In this document: in pieces, positions 8,366 to 17,057 of the stretch
How the letters are laid out: each line of letters opens with the position of its first letter
Numbering within the stretch: the stretch's first letter is position 1
DNA from: Pedosphaera sp.
GTDB taxonomy: Bacteria > Verrucomicrobiota > Verrucomicrobiia > Limisphaerales > SXQI01
Length of the DNA stretch: 58,529 nucleotides
Assembly (NCBI GenBank): GCA_025359965.1
Contig: JANYDC010000133.1
Location: 1 to 58,529 of the forward strand
Direction of reading: 5' to 3'
The notes under the pieces: generated by a model
Told to the model about the DNA's origin: nothing
The model's database searches: none
Seen by the model: only the letters and a program-made list of their open reading frames with translations
Translations under genes and position numbers: made by a program

Positions 8366-10746
8366 CACGCCAGCCCTGCGCGACGGCGCAATCCCCACTC
8401 GATTCCCAGGAGCGTCAGAGCCGCGATCAGCAGGAGCGGCCTGTGCCACAGCATTCGTGTGACCGGTTCCATGAAGGGGGCAGGGCGCTGCCGGATCTTT
8501 TCTTCAAGTTTGCCAAGGTCGTTGAGTTCGATCATGGCGCCGCCAGTTTGTTGGGCGAGTTCGGCCAGCAAGGTGCGGTTCACATTAAGTGAGCGGAATT
8601 CTTCGCTCTCGGCATCGGAGGTGAACCCCGCCGTCGCACGTCCCGAGGCAAGGCCGCTGGGTTCCGTGGCTTGGACGTCAACGCGGTAGCCGCCTGCTTC
8701 GCGCGGGGAATAAGAGGTTTCATACACGCCCGGCTCATTTACGGCATCCGCTTCCAGATGCAGAGGGCCATTGGTGAGCCCGCCCATGGGCTGAACATCC
8801 AGCGTCACCGCAGCCTGATCAACCGGTTGAAAGGCTGCATCGCGAACCTGCACCCGCAGACGGCTGCGCGCTTCCCCATCGGCGGACTCGGGAATAACTT
8901 CGACAGAAACCCTTCCCGGCACATCCGCGACCAGCCATCGGGCCAACTGCCTCCAGAATCGTGCGAGGTCCTTTTGGCCTTCCTCGGTGCCAAGACCCGT
9001 GTGCCAGAGATCGCCTACGGTCAGCGCCGCAGTCCGTCCGCGACCGAATCGCTGGGTGATAAGCCCCGGATAGGTTGCGCCCTTGGCATCGACAAGCCTC
9101 ATAACCGTGACCGCGCCCGGCTTGATCCCGCGCACTTCATTGATGATCTGCACATTGGCCAGTTTTTTGAGCCTGTCCAATTCCTCGCGCTCAGTGCCTC
9201 GCTGGCGCAACCAACTTTCAAGCATCCCCTCGCGGGTGACTTCCAGGCGGGCGGGGCCAATGACTTTGCTTTGGGCAGGTCCATCCAAATAAACCGGCAG
9301 CATTTCACCCACCGCAGTGCGGTGATACTGCCCGTGAGCCAGGGAATCCGCGCCGCCGAGCATCAAAAGTGCCCCACCCCGCTCGCTGACAAAGCGTTGC
9401 AACAGTTGCATTTGCCCGGAAGTGAAAAAGGCCGACTCCAGATCATCCAGCACCACGGCGTCAAAGGCATACAGGTCTTCCGCTTTGGTTGGGAAACCCT
9501 CTTTCAATTCAAGTTCATCACGCGTGTTCAGGCGGATAATGACCGGTTGATCGTAGCGCTCGGTCTCTTCATTAGTTCGATCGAATCCGCGAAAAAGGGG
9601 ATTGGAACTCTCGCCGGAACGTCCACGAAAGGAGAATTTGGCCTCGCGACGAGCCACCCGGATCAACGCGGTGAGTTGCATTTCGGCGTCATCGCTGAGG
9701 GCGCGGTTGAGAAATTTAAATTCCCAGTTGGGATGGCCGCAAACATACAAAATGCGGTGAACCCGCGTGCCGCGATCAGCCACTACTGTGCGCCGATTAT
9801 TGGCCAGCGTGGCTTCCAAGGTGGGCTTGCCGGGCTCAAACTGGCTCAATTCATCGCGGGCCGCCGCGCGCACTTGGTAGAATAACAGGCCTGAGCCATC
9901 GGGCTTGTTCTCGAAGCTGAAAACCAGACGGCTGTCGTTGGTTTCCGCTCGTTGCGAGCTTTCGGCGACCACTTTGGGTTGCGTGGAGAGGTTGGTCCGG
10001 CTGGGGATGGCAAGAAGTTGCGCCACCACTTCGCGGCCCTCGTAGCCTTTGGCCTGCACAATGGCTTCGATGCGGACGGGCGCATCCTCGAAAGGACTGA
10101 CGCGGGAACGCGCTTCGGTGACGGCGACGTCATGGGCCGGGGCATCCGATCCGATGGGGATGGTGTAAATGGGCGGTAGTCCTGTGAGGTCCGCCTTGCC
10201 TGCATCGGGCCAATCGGTGGCGTTGCCATCGGTCATGACCACTATGCCAGCCAGCGATTGTCCGGCATGGCGGTTACGGACGTTTTCGAGCGCATTCCTT
10301 AGCGCGGTGGCTCGGCCTTGAAAATCGGGGATGTGCCCGGGATCAACGCCGTGAACGCGAGAATCGAACTCGTACTGGCGCATTTGAAAATGGGCGCTGA
10401 GGCCGGTGAGCCATTTGGCATCCGGGTTAATGGCCTCCATCAACCGGTCGGCACGACGCAACTTCTCGTTGCGGTCGCTTAATTGGAGGCTCTCGCTATT
10501 GTCGATCAGCAGCGCGATCTGGTTGGCCTGGCTCCGTGGCTCCATCAAGGTTCGCACGGGGTTGAGAATGGCCAGACCTATGAGGATTAGCGCAAGTGAC
10601 CGGCAGGCCAGACCAACAAGGGAAGATGCTCCGTGCCATTGGCCGCGGCGGCTGTTCCACCACGCCAAGCCCAGGCTTGCTGCCACCAACGCCGCCACTG
10701 CCCAGAACCATTCTGGGGATCCAAAGTGCAGCGTGCCGGATGACAT
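8365..10746 (-). CDS. membrane-anchored VWA / glutamine-amidotransferase-like protein
   Basis: A 793-residue protein. Two N-terminal membrane helices (about 8-27 and 44-64) are followed by a von Willebrand A domain with an intact metal site (DNSES near 82, then TDG near 172). A beta-sandwich region follows, then a class-I-amidotransferase-like fold near 330-600 (RILYVCGHPNWE, AFDAVVLDDLES, GGALLMLGGADS) that lacks an obvious catalytic Cys-His-Glu set. A final helix near the C-terminus ends in arginines. This architecture is common in Planctomycetes and Verrucomicrobia and is thought to act in periplasmic protein assembly together with MoxR/BatA proteins, but no such partner lies next to it here. 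It sits 45 bases after uppP and overlaps the cysteine desulfurase gene. Confidence 0.8.
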   Translation of the reverse strand: MSSGTLHFGSPEWFWAVAALVAASLGLAWWNSRRGQWHGASSLVGLACRSLALILIGLAILNPVRTLMEPRSQANQIALLIDNSESLQLSDRNEKLRRADRLMEAINPDAKWLTGLSAHFQMRQYEFDSRVHGVDPGHIPDFQGRATALRNALENVRNRHAGQSLAGIVVMTDGNATDWPDAGKADLTGLPPIYTIPIGSDAPAHDVAVTEARSRVSPFEDAPVRIEAIVQAKGYEGREVVAQLLAIPSRTNLSTQPKVVAESSQRAETNDSRLVFSFENKPDGSGLLFYQVRAAARDELSQFEPGKPTLEATLANNRRTVVADRGTRVHRILYVCGHPNWEFKFLNRALSDDAEMQLTALIRVARREAKFSFRGRSGESSNPLFRGFDRTNEETERYDQPVIIRLNTRDELELKEGFPTKAEDLYAFDAVVLDDLESAFFTSGQMQLLQRFVSERGGALLMLGGADSLAHGQYHRTAVGEMLPVYLDGPAQSKVIGPARLEVTREGMLESWLRQRGTEREELDRLKKLANVQIINEVRGIKPGAVTVMRLVDAKGATYPGLITQRFGRGRTAALTVGDLWHTGLGTEEGQKDLARFWRQLARWLVADVPGRVSVEVIPESADGEARSRLRVQVRDAAFQPVDQAAVTLDVQPMGGLTNGPLHLEADAVNEPGVYETSYSPREAGGYRVDVQATEPSGLASGRATAGFTSDAESEEFRSLNVNRTLLAELAQQTGGAMIELNDLGKLEEKIRQRPAPFMEPVTRMLWHRPLLLIAALTLLGIEWGLRRRAGLA

Positions 10747-10791
10747 TCGCCTAACCTGCCATGTGCGAGGGGCCGCCGCCAGCCCGAGCTG

Positions 10792-11598
10792 TTATTTTAC
10801 GAGGAGCAGGATGAGTGCCCCCACCACAATGCGATACCAGCCAAAAATAGCGAAAGTGCGGTGCTGCACGAAGCGGAGCAGCCATTTGACGGTCGCAAAA
10901 GCCACGATTGCCGCCACCACCGAACCCAACAGGACCATGGCCCAGTTGATTTCCATGCCCGGTTCGGGATGGCGGATGCCGTGGTAAGCTTCTAGCAAGC
11001 CCGCAGCCAAAAGTGTGGGAACACCCAGCAGGAACGAAAATTCAGCAGCGGCAGGACGGCTTAAACCGAGGGCCAAAGCCATCAAAATGGTGGTGCCGCT
11101 TCGGGAGGATCCGGGGAATACCACTGCCAACAATTGTCCGATTCCGACCGCGATGGCGATGGTCCAGGTCACATCGTTGCGAAGTGTTCGCCCTTTAAGT
11201 GCGGCCTCGGCTGCCAAAATCAACACGCCACCGATCAGGGTGGCCCAAGCGATTGGGCCGACGTCCTTGGGCAGTTTGAACCCGGCTTTCTTCAAAAGGA
11301 GCCCCCCCACTGCAGTCAGAACGAATGCCGCGCCGAGCTTCATCAGGTAATCTTTATTCTCAGGCTTGGTCCAATTTGTGAGGAGTTGAGTGACGCGTTC
11401 GCGAAAGACAGTGATCACCGCCAGCACCGCCCCAGTCTGAACCAGCGCCAGAAAAGCCTCCGATTGTTTATGTGGTAGAAAATGCTCCGCCAGCAGCATG
11501 TGACCGGTGGATGAAATCGGCAGGAACTCAGTAATTCCCTCAATCAACCCAAGAATAATAACGCACAACCATTCAGGCATCCGCCGTTTAGACGACAA
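10792..11598 (-). CDS. uppP: undecaprenyl-diphosphate phosphatase
   Basis: Membrane phosphatase (UppP/BacA) that recycles undecaprenyl pyrophosphate to the monophosphate carrier for peptidoglycan and O-antigen synthesis. 268 residues, the usual size, with about eight membrane helices. Both catalytic signatures are present: EGITEFLPISSTGH at residues 20-33 and PGSSRSGTT near 163. The start could also be the ATG six codons later (MPEWL). It is the first gene of a minus-strand run with the VWA and cysteine desulfurase genes, divergent from the toxin-antitoxin pair. Confidence 0.95.
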   Translation of the reverse strand: MSSKRRMPEWLCVIILGLIEGITEFLPISSTGHMLLAEHFLPHKQSEAFLALVQTGAVLAVITVFRERVTQLLTNWTKPENKDYLMKLGAAFVLTAVGGLLLKKAGFKLPKDVGPIAWATLIGGVLILAAEAALKGRTLRNDVTWTIAIAVGIGQLLAVVFPGSSRSGTTILMALALGLSRPAAAEFSFLLGVPTLLAAGLLEAYHGIRHPEPGMEINWAMVLLGSVVAAIVAFATVKWLLRFVQHRTFAIFGWYRIVVGALILLLVK

Positions 11599-11677
11599 TC
11601 CGAGCCTTTTGACAATCTGAAAGAGTCAGCGATCCTCAAAACAATGCATCAAACAAGCGCAATCCCGGAGTTTGATC

Positions 11678-11724
11678 ATAACAGGGCGACAAAACGATAA
11701 CAGCCATTGCGCATCCATTGTTAT
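11678..11724 (+). promoter_or_regulatory. possible operator of the toxin-antitoxin pair
   Basis: ATAACAG occurs twice as a direct repeat (11678-11684 and 11697-11703), and TGTTAT (11719-11724) is the inverse of its first six bases. The cluster lies 45-90 bases before the antitoxin start, where RHH antitoxins usually bind their own promoter. This is pattern-based inference only. Confidence 0.3.
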
Positions 11725-11742
11725 TGGAGGTATTTTGAGCGT

Positions 11743-11772
11743 ATGGAAAACCATTTGAAAACGAAGCCATGA
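11743..11772 (+). CDS. 9-codon mini-ORF overlapping the antitoxin start
   Basis: A tiny open frame, MENHLKTKP, begins at ATG 11743, 12 bases after a GGAGG at 11726-11730, and its TGA (11770-11772) overlaps the antitoxin ATG (11769-11771) as ATGA. The antitoxin itself has no good ribosome-binding site, so ribosomes may reach it by reinitiation from this leader. It may equally be coincidence. Confidence 0.3.
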   Translation: MENHLKTKP

Positions 11773-12044
11773 ACATATCTTTAGGAGACAAGTGGGAGCA
11801 GTTTATTGAACAGAAACTGAAAACGGGAGACTATCAGTCGGCCAGTGAGCTAGTGCGTGACGGGCTGCGACTTATTGAGCAGAGAGATATCTTCGCCCAA
11901 CGCGGAGCGGTTTCAAGCTTTGAACAGCTTCAGGACGCATTGTTGGCGGGGGTCCGAAGCGGGCCAGCCACGCCGATGACCAAAAATGACTGGAAGGATC
12001 TGCAAGCAGAGGTACACGCAGTCACCAAGAAGAATCGACCATGA
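11769..12044 (+). CDS. ParD-like antitoxin (ribbon-helix-helix)
   Basis: A 91-residue protein with the short N-terminal strand and helix pattern of ParD/CopG antitoxins: MNISLGDKWEQFIEQKL, then SASELVRDGLRLIEQR, the family's second helix. The C-terminal half is charged and probably disordered until it wraps the toxin. It overlaps the toxin gene by ATGA, the standard antitoxin-first order. Expected role: DNA-binding autorepressor and neutraliser of the ParE-like toxin. Confidence 0.8.
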   Translation: MNISLGDKWEQFIEQKLKTGDYQSASELVRDGLRLIEQRDIFAQRGAVSSFEQLQDALLAGVRSGPATPMTKNDWKDLQAEVHAVTKKNRP

Positions 12045-12379
12045 GCGGGCCACGGATCTTAAAATGTTCTCCTGCTTTGGACGACCTGCGTCGCCATGCC
12101 TTGTATTTGGCTGAAGTTACGGATGCAACCGTGGCCATTCGGTTCTTGGAATCAGCGGAAAAAGCATTCCTTGTTCTGGCCAAAATGCCGAGCATGGGCC
12201 GCGTTCGTCGATTCCCGCATTCCGAACTCGGAGAGCTGCGGTCCTGGGCGGTCCCGGGTTTCGAGAAATACCTGATCTTCTATCGAGATATTTCCAATGG
12301 AATTGAGGTTGTTCGAGTCATCCATGGTATGCGCGATTTGGACCGCATATTTGGTGGAGAAAGAGGCGGTAGTATTTAG
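12041..12379 (+). CDS. ParE/RelE superfamily toxin
   Basis: A 112-residue ParE/RelE-fold protein: a helical hairpin at the N-terminus (ALDDLRRHALYLAEVT), the MPSMGRVR segment, then strands LRSWAVPGFEKYLIFYRD and VVRVIHGMRDL ending in the characteristic RD-hydrophobic-DRIF. ParE toxins poison DNA gyrase, RelE toxins cut ribosome-bound mRNA; the GF-KYLIFYR and HG-RDL pattern favours ParE, but target is inferred. Starts inside the antitoxin stop codon. Confidence 0.82.
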   Translation: MSGPRILKCSPALDDLRRHALYLAEVTDATVAIRFLESAEKAFLVLAKMPSMGRVRRFPHSELGELRSWAVPGFEKYLIFYRDISNGIEVVRVIHGMRDLDRIFGGERGGSI

Positions 12380-12444
12380 CTCGAAACAAAAGGGGTTACC
12401 AAAATAATTCACGCACCAACTCAATTCTGACTCGAAGGGATCTC

Positions 12445-13920
12445 TTATCTGGATGCAACCTGCCACGCCGAGACCAATTCGGGGAAGGCACAGCGTTCGC
12501 AGAGGGCGTTGGAGTGATCGCAGAAATCACGGGTGATCTGCATGAGTCCCTGTTGTTCGGCGGCGGTTTTGAGGAACGTGGGTTTGCGGCCACGCAGGAG
12601 GCGGGTGCGGCCTTCTTTTAGGACTTGGTTGTCTTGTGAGGCGGGCCACTGGCTATAGCGTTGCCGGACGCGGGTGGCAAAGAGTTCGTTTTGGCTGGTC
12701 ACGGCCCTGATCCAAAGCCACGGGAGGATGACATTGATCGCCAGGTCCGTGGCGCGGGCGTTTCCCAGCAAGGTTTGAGGCGTCACGGCGGGCGCGGCGC
12801 GAAAGTTCCAATGCGTTGCCCAAAAATCTCCCGCTTCGACTTCGAGAATTTTTTCCAAAGACTCTGCGGATGCGGAAGGGGACAGCCCGTCAGCCAGCCA
12901 CGTTTCGAGACGGGCGATCATGCGGTGGTCGGATAGCCAGGCGGCCGCGAGGGCCAGACGCCGGGCGGGATGGTTGACGGGACGCATCCCGGCGGTTTGC
13001 CAGGTTTCGCGGGGTAATCTTTGATCAGCGAGAGCGTCTGCTTCGCGCCACCAATGATCCCAGAGAGTTCTGGCATGCGGCTGCATTGGTTGGGTTGAAG
13101 AGCTTCGCTCGTCCGGAAGCAAACGGCCCAGACCGAGCAGCCGGGCTTCCGTGGCATTTCTCGAAACGACCTCGCCCGGCCATGGGACCAGCTCAGCCAG
13201 ACGGCGCATGGGCCAGACATTGTTGCGATAACCCAGGGCGGCTAGTAAAAATTCCCAAAGCGCCTGTTCCCAACCGGTGTCACGAGCCCGGGCCTGAATC
13301 AGGGCTGCTTTGCGTTCCACACGCACCCAGGCCGCCTGTTGCAATAATTCTCGCAAGGCTTCATCGCTCAGATTCGCCAGCGGAGCCGAGCATTGGCCAA
13401 CGGCGGCGCTTGGACTTGGGAGGTTTTCGCCGCTGATCCACTCGATTAACTCAGGCAACGGGGCATCAAGCACGGGTTGCATGACCAAAGTGGGGATCGA
13501 ACCGGCGGGTTGGGTACCCTGCCAGATGACGTGCAGCACCACATCAGTGTATCGGGGATTATTATGATGGGCGTGCCCGCGCCAAAAAACGGCTTCCAAA
13601 TCAATTTCAATCGAACCAACTACCGGCGACTGGTGTCCTATCTGGACAATTGCGCGGGAAAAGTCGGGCCCGGGGCCGGAATTCCAGAAGCCAGGATGAA
13701 GGATTCGCAGAGGCCGCCCGTCAATTAATTGCAGAGAATCACGGCGAATGCGTTGATGAAGCCAGAGTTTTTGGAGGACCGCTTCAGGCGGGTGTCCGGC
13801 ATTGGCGTCCGCCAAAACAGAGGGGTCAACCAGCCGGTTGGACCGCCAGCGACTATAAAAACTGGATAGTGGAGCACTCAAGCGTCCATTGCTTTTCGGA
13901 CGACGGCGGAGCAAAGTCAA
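12445..13920 (-). CDS. DUF2851 family protein
   Basis: A 491-residue cytoplasmic protein of the DUF2851 family, recognisable by the N-terminal LQKLWLHQRIRRDSL, LRILHPGFWNSGPGPDFSRA and the GSIEIDLEAVFWRGHAHHNNPRYTDVVLHVI-like block (about residues 75-130). Near the C-terminus CDHSNALCERCAFP carries three cysteines that could bind a metal. The family has no established function; the acidic/histidine pattern in the N-terminal block recalls nuclease folds, which is only a suggestion. It starts 18 bases from the divergent HtrA gene. Confidence 0.8.
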   Translation of the reverse strand: MTLLRRRPKSNGRLSAPLSSFYSRWRSNRLVDPSVLADANAGHPPEAVLQKLWLHQRIRRDSLQLIDGRPLRILHPGFWNSGPGPDFSRAIVQIGHQSPVVGSIEIDLEAVFWRGHAHHNNPRYTDVVLHVIWQGTQPAGSIPTLVMQPVLDAPLPELIEWISGENLPSPSAAVGQCSAPLANLSDEALRELLQQAAWVRVERKAALIQARARDTGWEQALWEFLLAALGYRNNVWPMRRLAELVPWPGEVVSRNATEARLLGLGRLLPDERSSSTQPMQPHARTLWDHWWREADALADQRLPRETWQTAGMRPVNHPARRLALAAAWLSDHRMIARLETWLADGLSPSASAESLEKILEVEAGDFWATHWNFRAAPAVTPQTLLGNARATDLAINVILPWLWIRAVTSQNELFATRVRQRYSQWPASQDNQVLKEGRTRLLRGRKPTFLKTAAEQQGLMQITRDFCDHSNALCERCAFPELVSAWQVASR

Positions 13921-13938
13921 GGACTTGATCCGAAACTG

Positions 13939-15303
13939 ATGAATTGTGGGGATATGAGCAGGGGTTGGAGAACCGGTGCGATGCTGGCAATCGCAGCGGC
14001 ACTGTCATGCCTTGATTCGCTGGTCGCCGCCGGGCAAGGAGTGGATATCCGGCGCGATGCCACCGTCAACGCCGTCGAGGCTGTTTTGCCTAGCGTCGTT
14101 AACATCAGCACGAAGACGCAATCTCAGCGGACAGGCTATTCTTATGACTGGTTCCGCGATTTCTGGTCTCCCTTTGTGGAGCAGCTCCCTCCGCAAACGA
14201 GCGCTGGTTCGGGTGTGATCGTGGATGAGGAGGGTTATGTGCTCACCAATGTGCATGTGGTGGAGGGCGCAAACGAGATTTCCGTCAAGCTAAGTGACAA
14301 CAGGGTGTTGGCGGCTCAGGTGGTGAGCGGTTTGAGGAGGAGTGACGTGGCTTTGCTTAAGCTTCAGGCCAAAGCCGGGGAGAAGTTTGTTCCCATCCGA
14401 TTTGCGGCCGACGATGATTTATTGCTGGGCGAGACGGTTTTGGCGCTCGGGAATCCTTTTGGATTGGGGGCATCGGTCAGCAAGGGGATTTTGAGTGCCA
14501 AGACAAGGCGCGCCCCTAATGAACAGGGTTTTCTTGAGATGGAGGATTGGCTGCAAACGGATGCTTCGATCAATCCTGGCAATAGTGGAGGCCCACTGGT
14601 GAATCTTAAGGGCGAATTGATCGGTCTCAGCGTGGCGGTTTACAAGGAGGGACAGGGAATTGGTTTTGCCATTCCGGCCAAGAGGCTGAATGAGGCTCTG
14701 GGCGATATTTTCACCCCTGAAGACGTGCGCTCCCTTTGGTTCGGGGGGCATGCTCAAGCCGGCGCGGGCGGGTTGGTGCTGCAACGTGTGGAGGTGGGAA
14801 GCCCAGCCGACACCGCGGGTTTGCGCAAGGGGGACGTGGTGTTAAGGGTGAACAATCGTCAGGTGAAGAACCTGTTTTCGTTCAACCGCGAGCTGATCAA
14901 TCTGGGGGACAGCCAGCAAATTCCCATTCAGGTGCAGCGAAGCGGCGAAAAAAAGACGTTTTCAGTGCAGATGGTGGCAGAGACCTCGTTCTTCAATGCT
15001 GAACTGATCCGCAAGAAGTTGGGTTGCACTGTTCAGGACATCACTCCGGAAATTGCCGCCCGGGCCGGTTTAAATGCCCCGGACGGCTTGATTGTAACCG
15101 CAGTGGAGAAGGGTGGGCCGGCGGCGGAGTCCGGGTTGGCGAGAGGGATGATTTGGCTGGGGATCAACAATCAAGCGATTGATGGGGTCACGACGGCGGC
15201 GAAATTTTTGCACGGATTAAAGCGCGGAGCGGCCTTCAATGCAAATATCGTGCTTACCAGACCGTTGAGACGCGGCGTTGTGGAACTCAGGGTGCGCCAG
15301 TAG
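13939..15303 (+). CDS. HtrA/DegP-type serine protease with two PDZ domains
   Basis: Exported trypsin-like protease of the S1C family, 454 residues. A signal peptide covers about residues 7-31. The catalytic triad is complete: H106 in TNVHVV, D136 in RSDVALL and S216 in NPGNSGGP. Two PDZ domains follow, near 270-350 (GSPADTAGLRKGDVVLRVN) and 365-450 (GPAAESGLARGMIWLGIN). Role by family: periplasmic protein quality control or regulated cleavage. ATG 13954 (MSRGWR) with GGGG ahead of it is an alternative start. It is followed 48 bases later by the ABC ATPase gene on the same strand. Confidence 0.9.
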   Translation: MNCGDMSRGWRTGAMLAIAAALSCLDSLVAAGQGVDIRRDATVNAVEAVLPSVVNISTKTQSQRTGYSYDWFRDFWSPFVEQLPPQTSAGSGVIVDEEGYVLTNVHVVEGANEISVKLSDNRVLAAQVVSGLRRSDVALLKLQAKAGEKFVPIRFAADDDLLLGETVLALGNPFGLGASVSKGILSAKTRRAPNEQGFLEMEDWLQTDASINPGNSGGPLVNLKGELIGLSVAVYKEGQGIGFAIPAKRLNEALGDIFTPEDVRSLWFGGHAQAGAGGLVLQRVEVGSPADTAGLRKGDVVLRVNNRQVKNLFSFNRELINLGDSQQIPIQVQRSGEKKTFSVQMVAETSFFNAELIRKKLGCTVQDITPEIAARAGLNAPDGLIVTAVEKGGPAAESGLARGMIWLGINNQAIDGVTTAAKFLHGLKRGAAFNANIVLTRPLRRGVVELRVRQ

Positions 15304-15351
15304 AGTGGCGGGATTCGGAAGAGATATAATTTGCAAGCGGACACAGAACCA

Positions 15352-16293
15352 ATGATTGAGGTGACCGACCTGACCAAGCGTTACGCGGGGCGGGTGGCGG
15401 TTTCTCATGTCTCGTTCCAAGTGGGCAAGGGGCAAATTGTGGGCTTGCTGGGGCCGAACGGTGCGGGCAAGAGCACCATCCTGAAGATACTTTCCTGCTT
15501 TTTGCCAGCCAGCGCCGGGACAGTGAAGGTCGCGGGGTTGGATGTGTTTCATGAGGCGGACGAGGTTCGGCGCAGGATTGGCTACATGCCGGAGCACAAT
15601 CCATTGCCCCTGGATATGCGCGTGCGCGAGTATCTCAAATTTCGAGCGCGGCTGAAGGGTCTCTCACGATCCGCCTCGCGTGACCGGGTTGATGTGGTGC
15701 TGAATCAATGCAGCCTGCTTGACGTGCAGAAGAGGATTATTGGCCAGCTCTCAAAAGGGTTTCGGCAAAGAGTGGGCCTCGCTGACGCGCTGGTTCACGA
15801 GCCGGACTTGGTGATCCTCGACGAGCCGACTATTGGCCTGGATCCCAATCAGTTGCGGGCAGTGCGCCAACTGATTAAAGAACTAGGCAAACGCCACACC
15901 ATTTTGCTCTCCACCCATATCTTGCCCGAAGTGGAAATGACCTGCAGTCACGTGCTGATGTTGGATCATGGCAGGATCGTAGCCAGCGACAGCACTGAGG
16001 ATTTATTGAAAAGGGTATTCCATGGCGGGCCCGTCATAACGGAAGTGCTGGCGCCAAGGGAGGCGCTTCTGGAGCTGTTGAGCGATCGGAAGGAGATCGA
16101 ATCCCTAGATGTTTCCCCCATGGACGGGGATTGGAACAGAGTGATAATCCAGCCGAGTAATGGACATGATTTGCGCGCGTGGCTGCATGGCGAGCTTGCC
16201 CACCCAGGTTGGCAGTTGCGGGAGCTATCGCGTGGGCGTCATACTTTGGAGGATGTGTTTGTGAAGCTCACACGGACGGAGAAGGAGGAATAA
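15352..16293 (+). CDS. ABC transporter ATP-binding protein
   Basis: A 313-residue ABC ATPase: Walker A GPNGAGKST near 37-45, the signature region LSKGFRQRVGLADAL, Walker [14 protein letters not shown] and the switch histidine in LLSTHILPE. The C-terminal 90 residues are an extra regulatory region, as in GldA and other type-2 exporters. ATG 15352 was chosen over the TTG at 15331. Forms an operon with the permease gene (5-base gap) and the GldG-like gene; together they match the Gld-type ABC system, in Bacteroidetes linked to gliding but found widely in non-gliding PVC bacteria. Confidence 0.92.
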   Translation: MIEVTDLTKRYAGRVAVSHVSFQVGKGQIVGLLGPNGAGKSTILKILSCFLPASAGTVKVAGLDVFHEADEVRRRIGYMPEHNPLPLDMRVREYLKFRARLKGLSRSASRDRVDVVLNQCSLLDVQKRIIGQLSKGFRQRVGLADALVHEPDLVILDEPTIGLDPNQLRAVRQLIKELGKRHTILLSTHILPEVEMTCSHVLMLDHGRIVASDSTEDLLKRVFHGGPVITEVLAPREALLELLSDRKEIESLDVSPMDGDWNRVIIQPSNGHDLRAWLHGELAHPGWQLRELSRGRHTLEDVFVKLTRTEKEE

Positions 16294-16298
16294 GGGAG

Positions 16299-17054
16299 AT
16301 GCAGGTTTACCTCACATTGTTGCGCCGGGAGTTGGGGAGTCATTTTCTGTCAATGACGGGGTATGTCATCATCAGCACTGTGCTGGGTTTAGTGGGGTTT
16401 AGCATCATGGACATCCTGCCCAAGCTGAGTGGCACACCAATGGACACGCCCATCACGGAGATGTTTTACGTGACCCTTTATTTTTGGATCATTCTGCTTT
16501 TGACCACTCCTGTCATCACCATGAGAACCTTTGCGCAGGAAAAATTCTCAGGAACTTTTGAAACGCTCATGACCGCTCCGGTGAGCGATCTGCAAGTGGT
16601 GCTGGCCAAGTTTTCGGCGGGGCTGATGTTTTTTATGTCGGCTTGGGCCCCTGTGGCTGGATACATCGTTTTTTTGCATCGTTACACCAATCTCGGCGCA
16701 GTGGCCTTGCAGCCTGCGGTGATCGCCAGCACCTACCTCGGGCTGGCCCTTATTGGCGGATTGTTTATTTCCTTGGGCTGCTTTGCCTCGTCCCTCACCA
16801 AGAGCCAATTGATTGCCTCGGCGGTAAGCTGCGGGATTGGGGTGATGCTTTTTTTATTGAGCATGCGTTCCCTCGTCCCGATGCCGATGAGCAACTGGGA
16901 GGCCGATGTGTTCGCGCATTTGTCGATGACGGAGCATCTGGAGGATTTTGCCCGGGGAATTGTCAGCTTAAGCGCCGTGACGTATTACGTGACCGCAACC
17001 GGTTTCTTTCTTTATCTGACCCTCAAGGTGGTTGAATCAAGGCGCTGGAAATAA
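16299..17054 (+). CDS. ABC transporter permease (ABC-2 / GldF-like)
   Basis: A 251-residue membrane protein with six predicted helices, typical of ABC-2 type permeases. The segment MRTFAQEKFSGTFETLMTAPVSD is the characteristic cytoplasmic coupling motif (E-x-x-x-GT-E-L-L-A-P-V). ATG 16299 follows AGGAGG near 16283-16288 and the ATPase stop. The next gene begins 3 bases after its stop. Role: membrane half of the exporter encoded here; the cargo is unknown. Confidence 0.88.
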   Translation: MQVYLTLLRRELGSHFLSMTGYVIISTVLGLVGFSIMDILPKLSGTPMDTPITEMFYVTLYFWIILLLTTPVITMRTFAQEKFSGTFETLMTAPVSDLQVVLAKFSAGLMFFMSAWAPVAGYIVFLHRYTNLGAVALQPAVIASTYLGLALIGGLFISLGCFASSLTKSQLIASAVSCGIGVMLFLLSMRSLVPMPMSNWEADVFAHLSMTEHLEDFARGIVSLSAVTYYVTATGFFLYLTLKVVESRRWK

Positions 17055-17057
17055 CCC

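Noticed and set aside
8671..9885. 404-residue open frame on the plus strand
   Set aside because: It lies wholly antisense to the VWA gene, has no domain or ribosome-binding site, and is the mirror frame expected in GC-rich genes.
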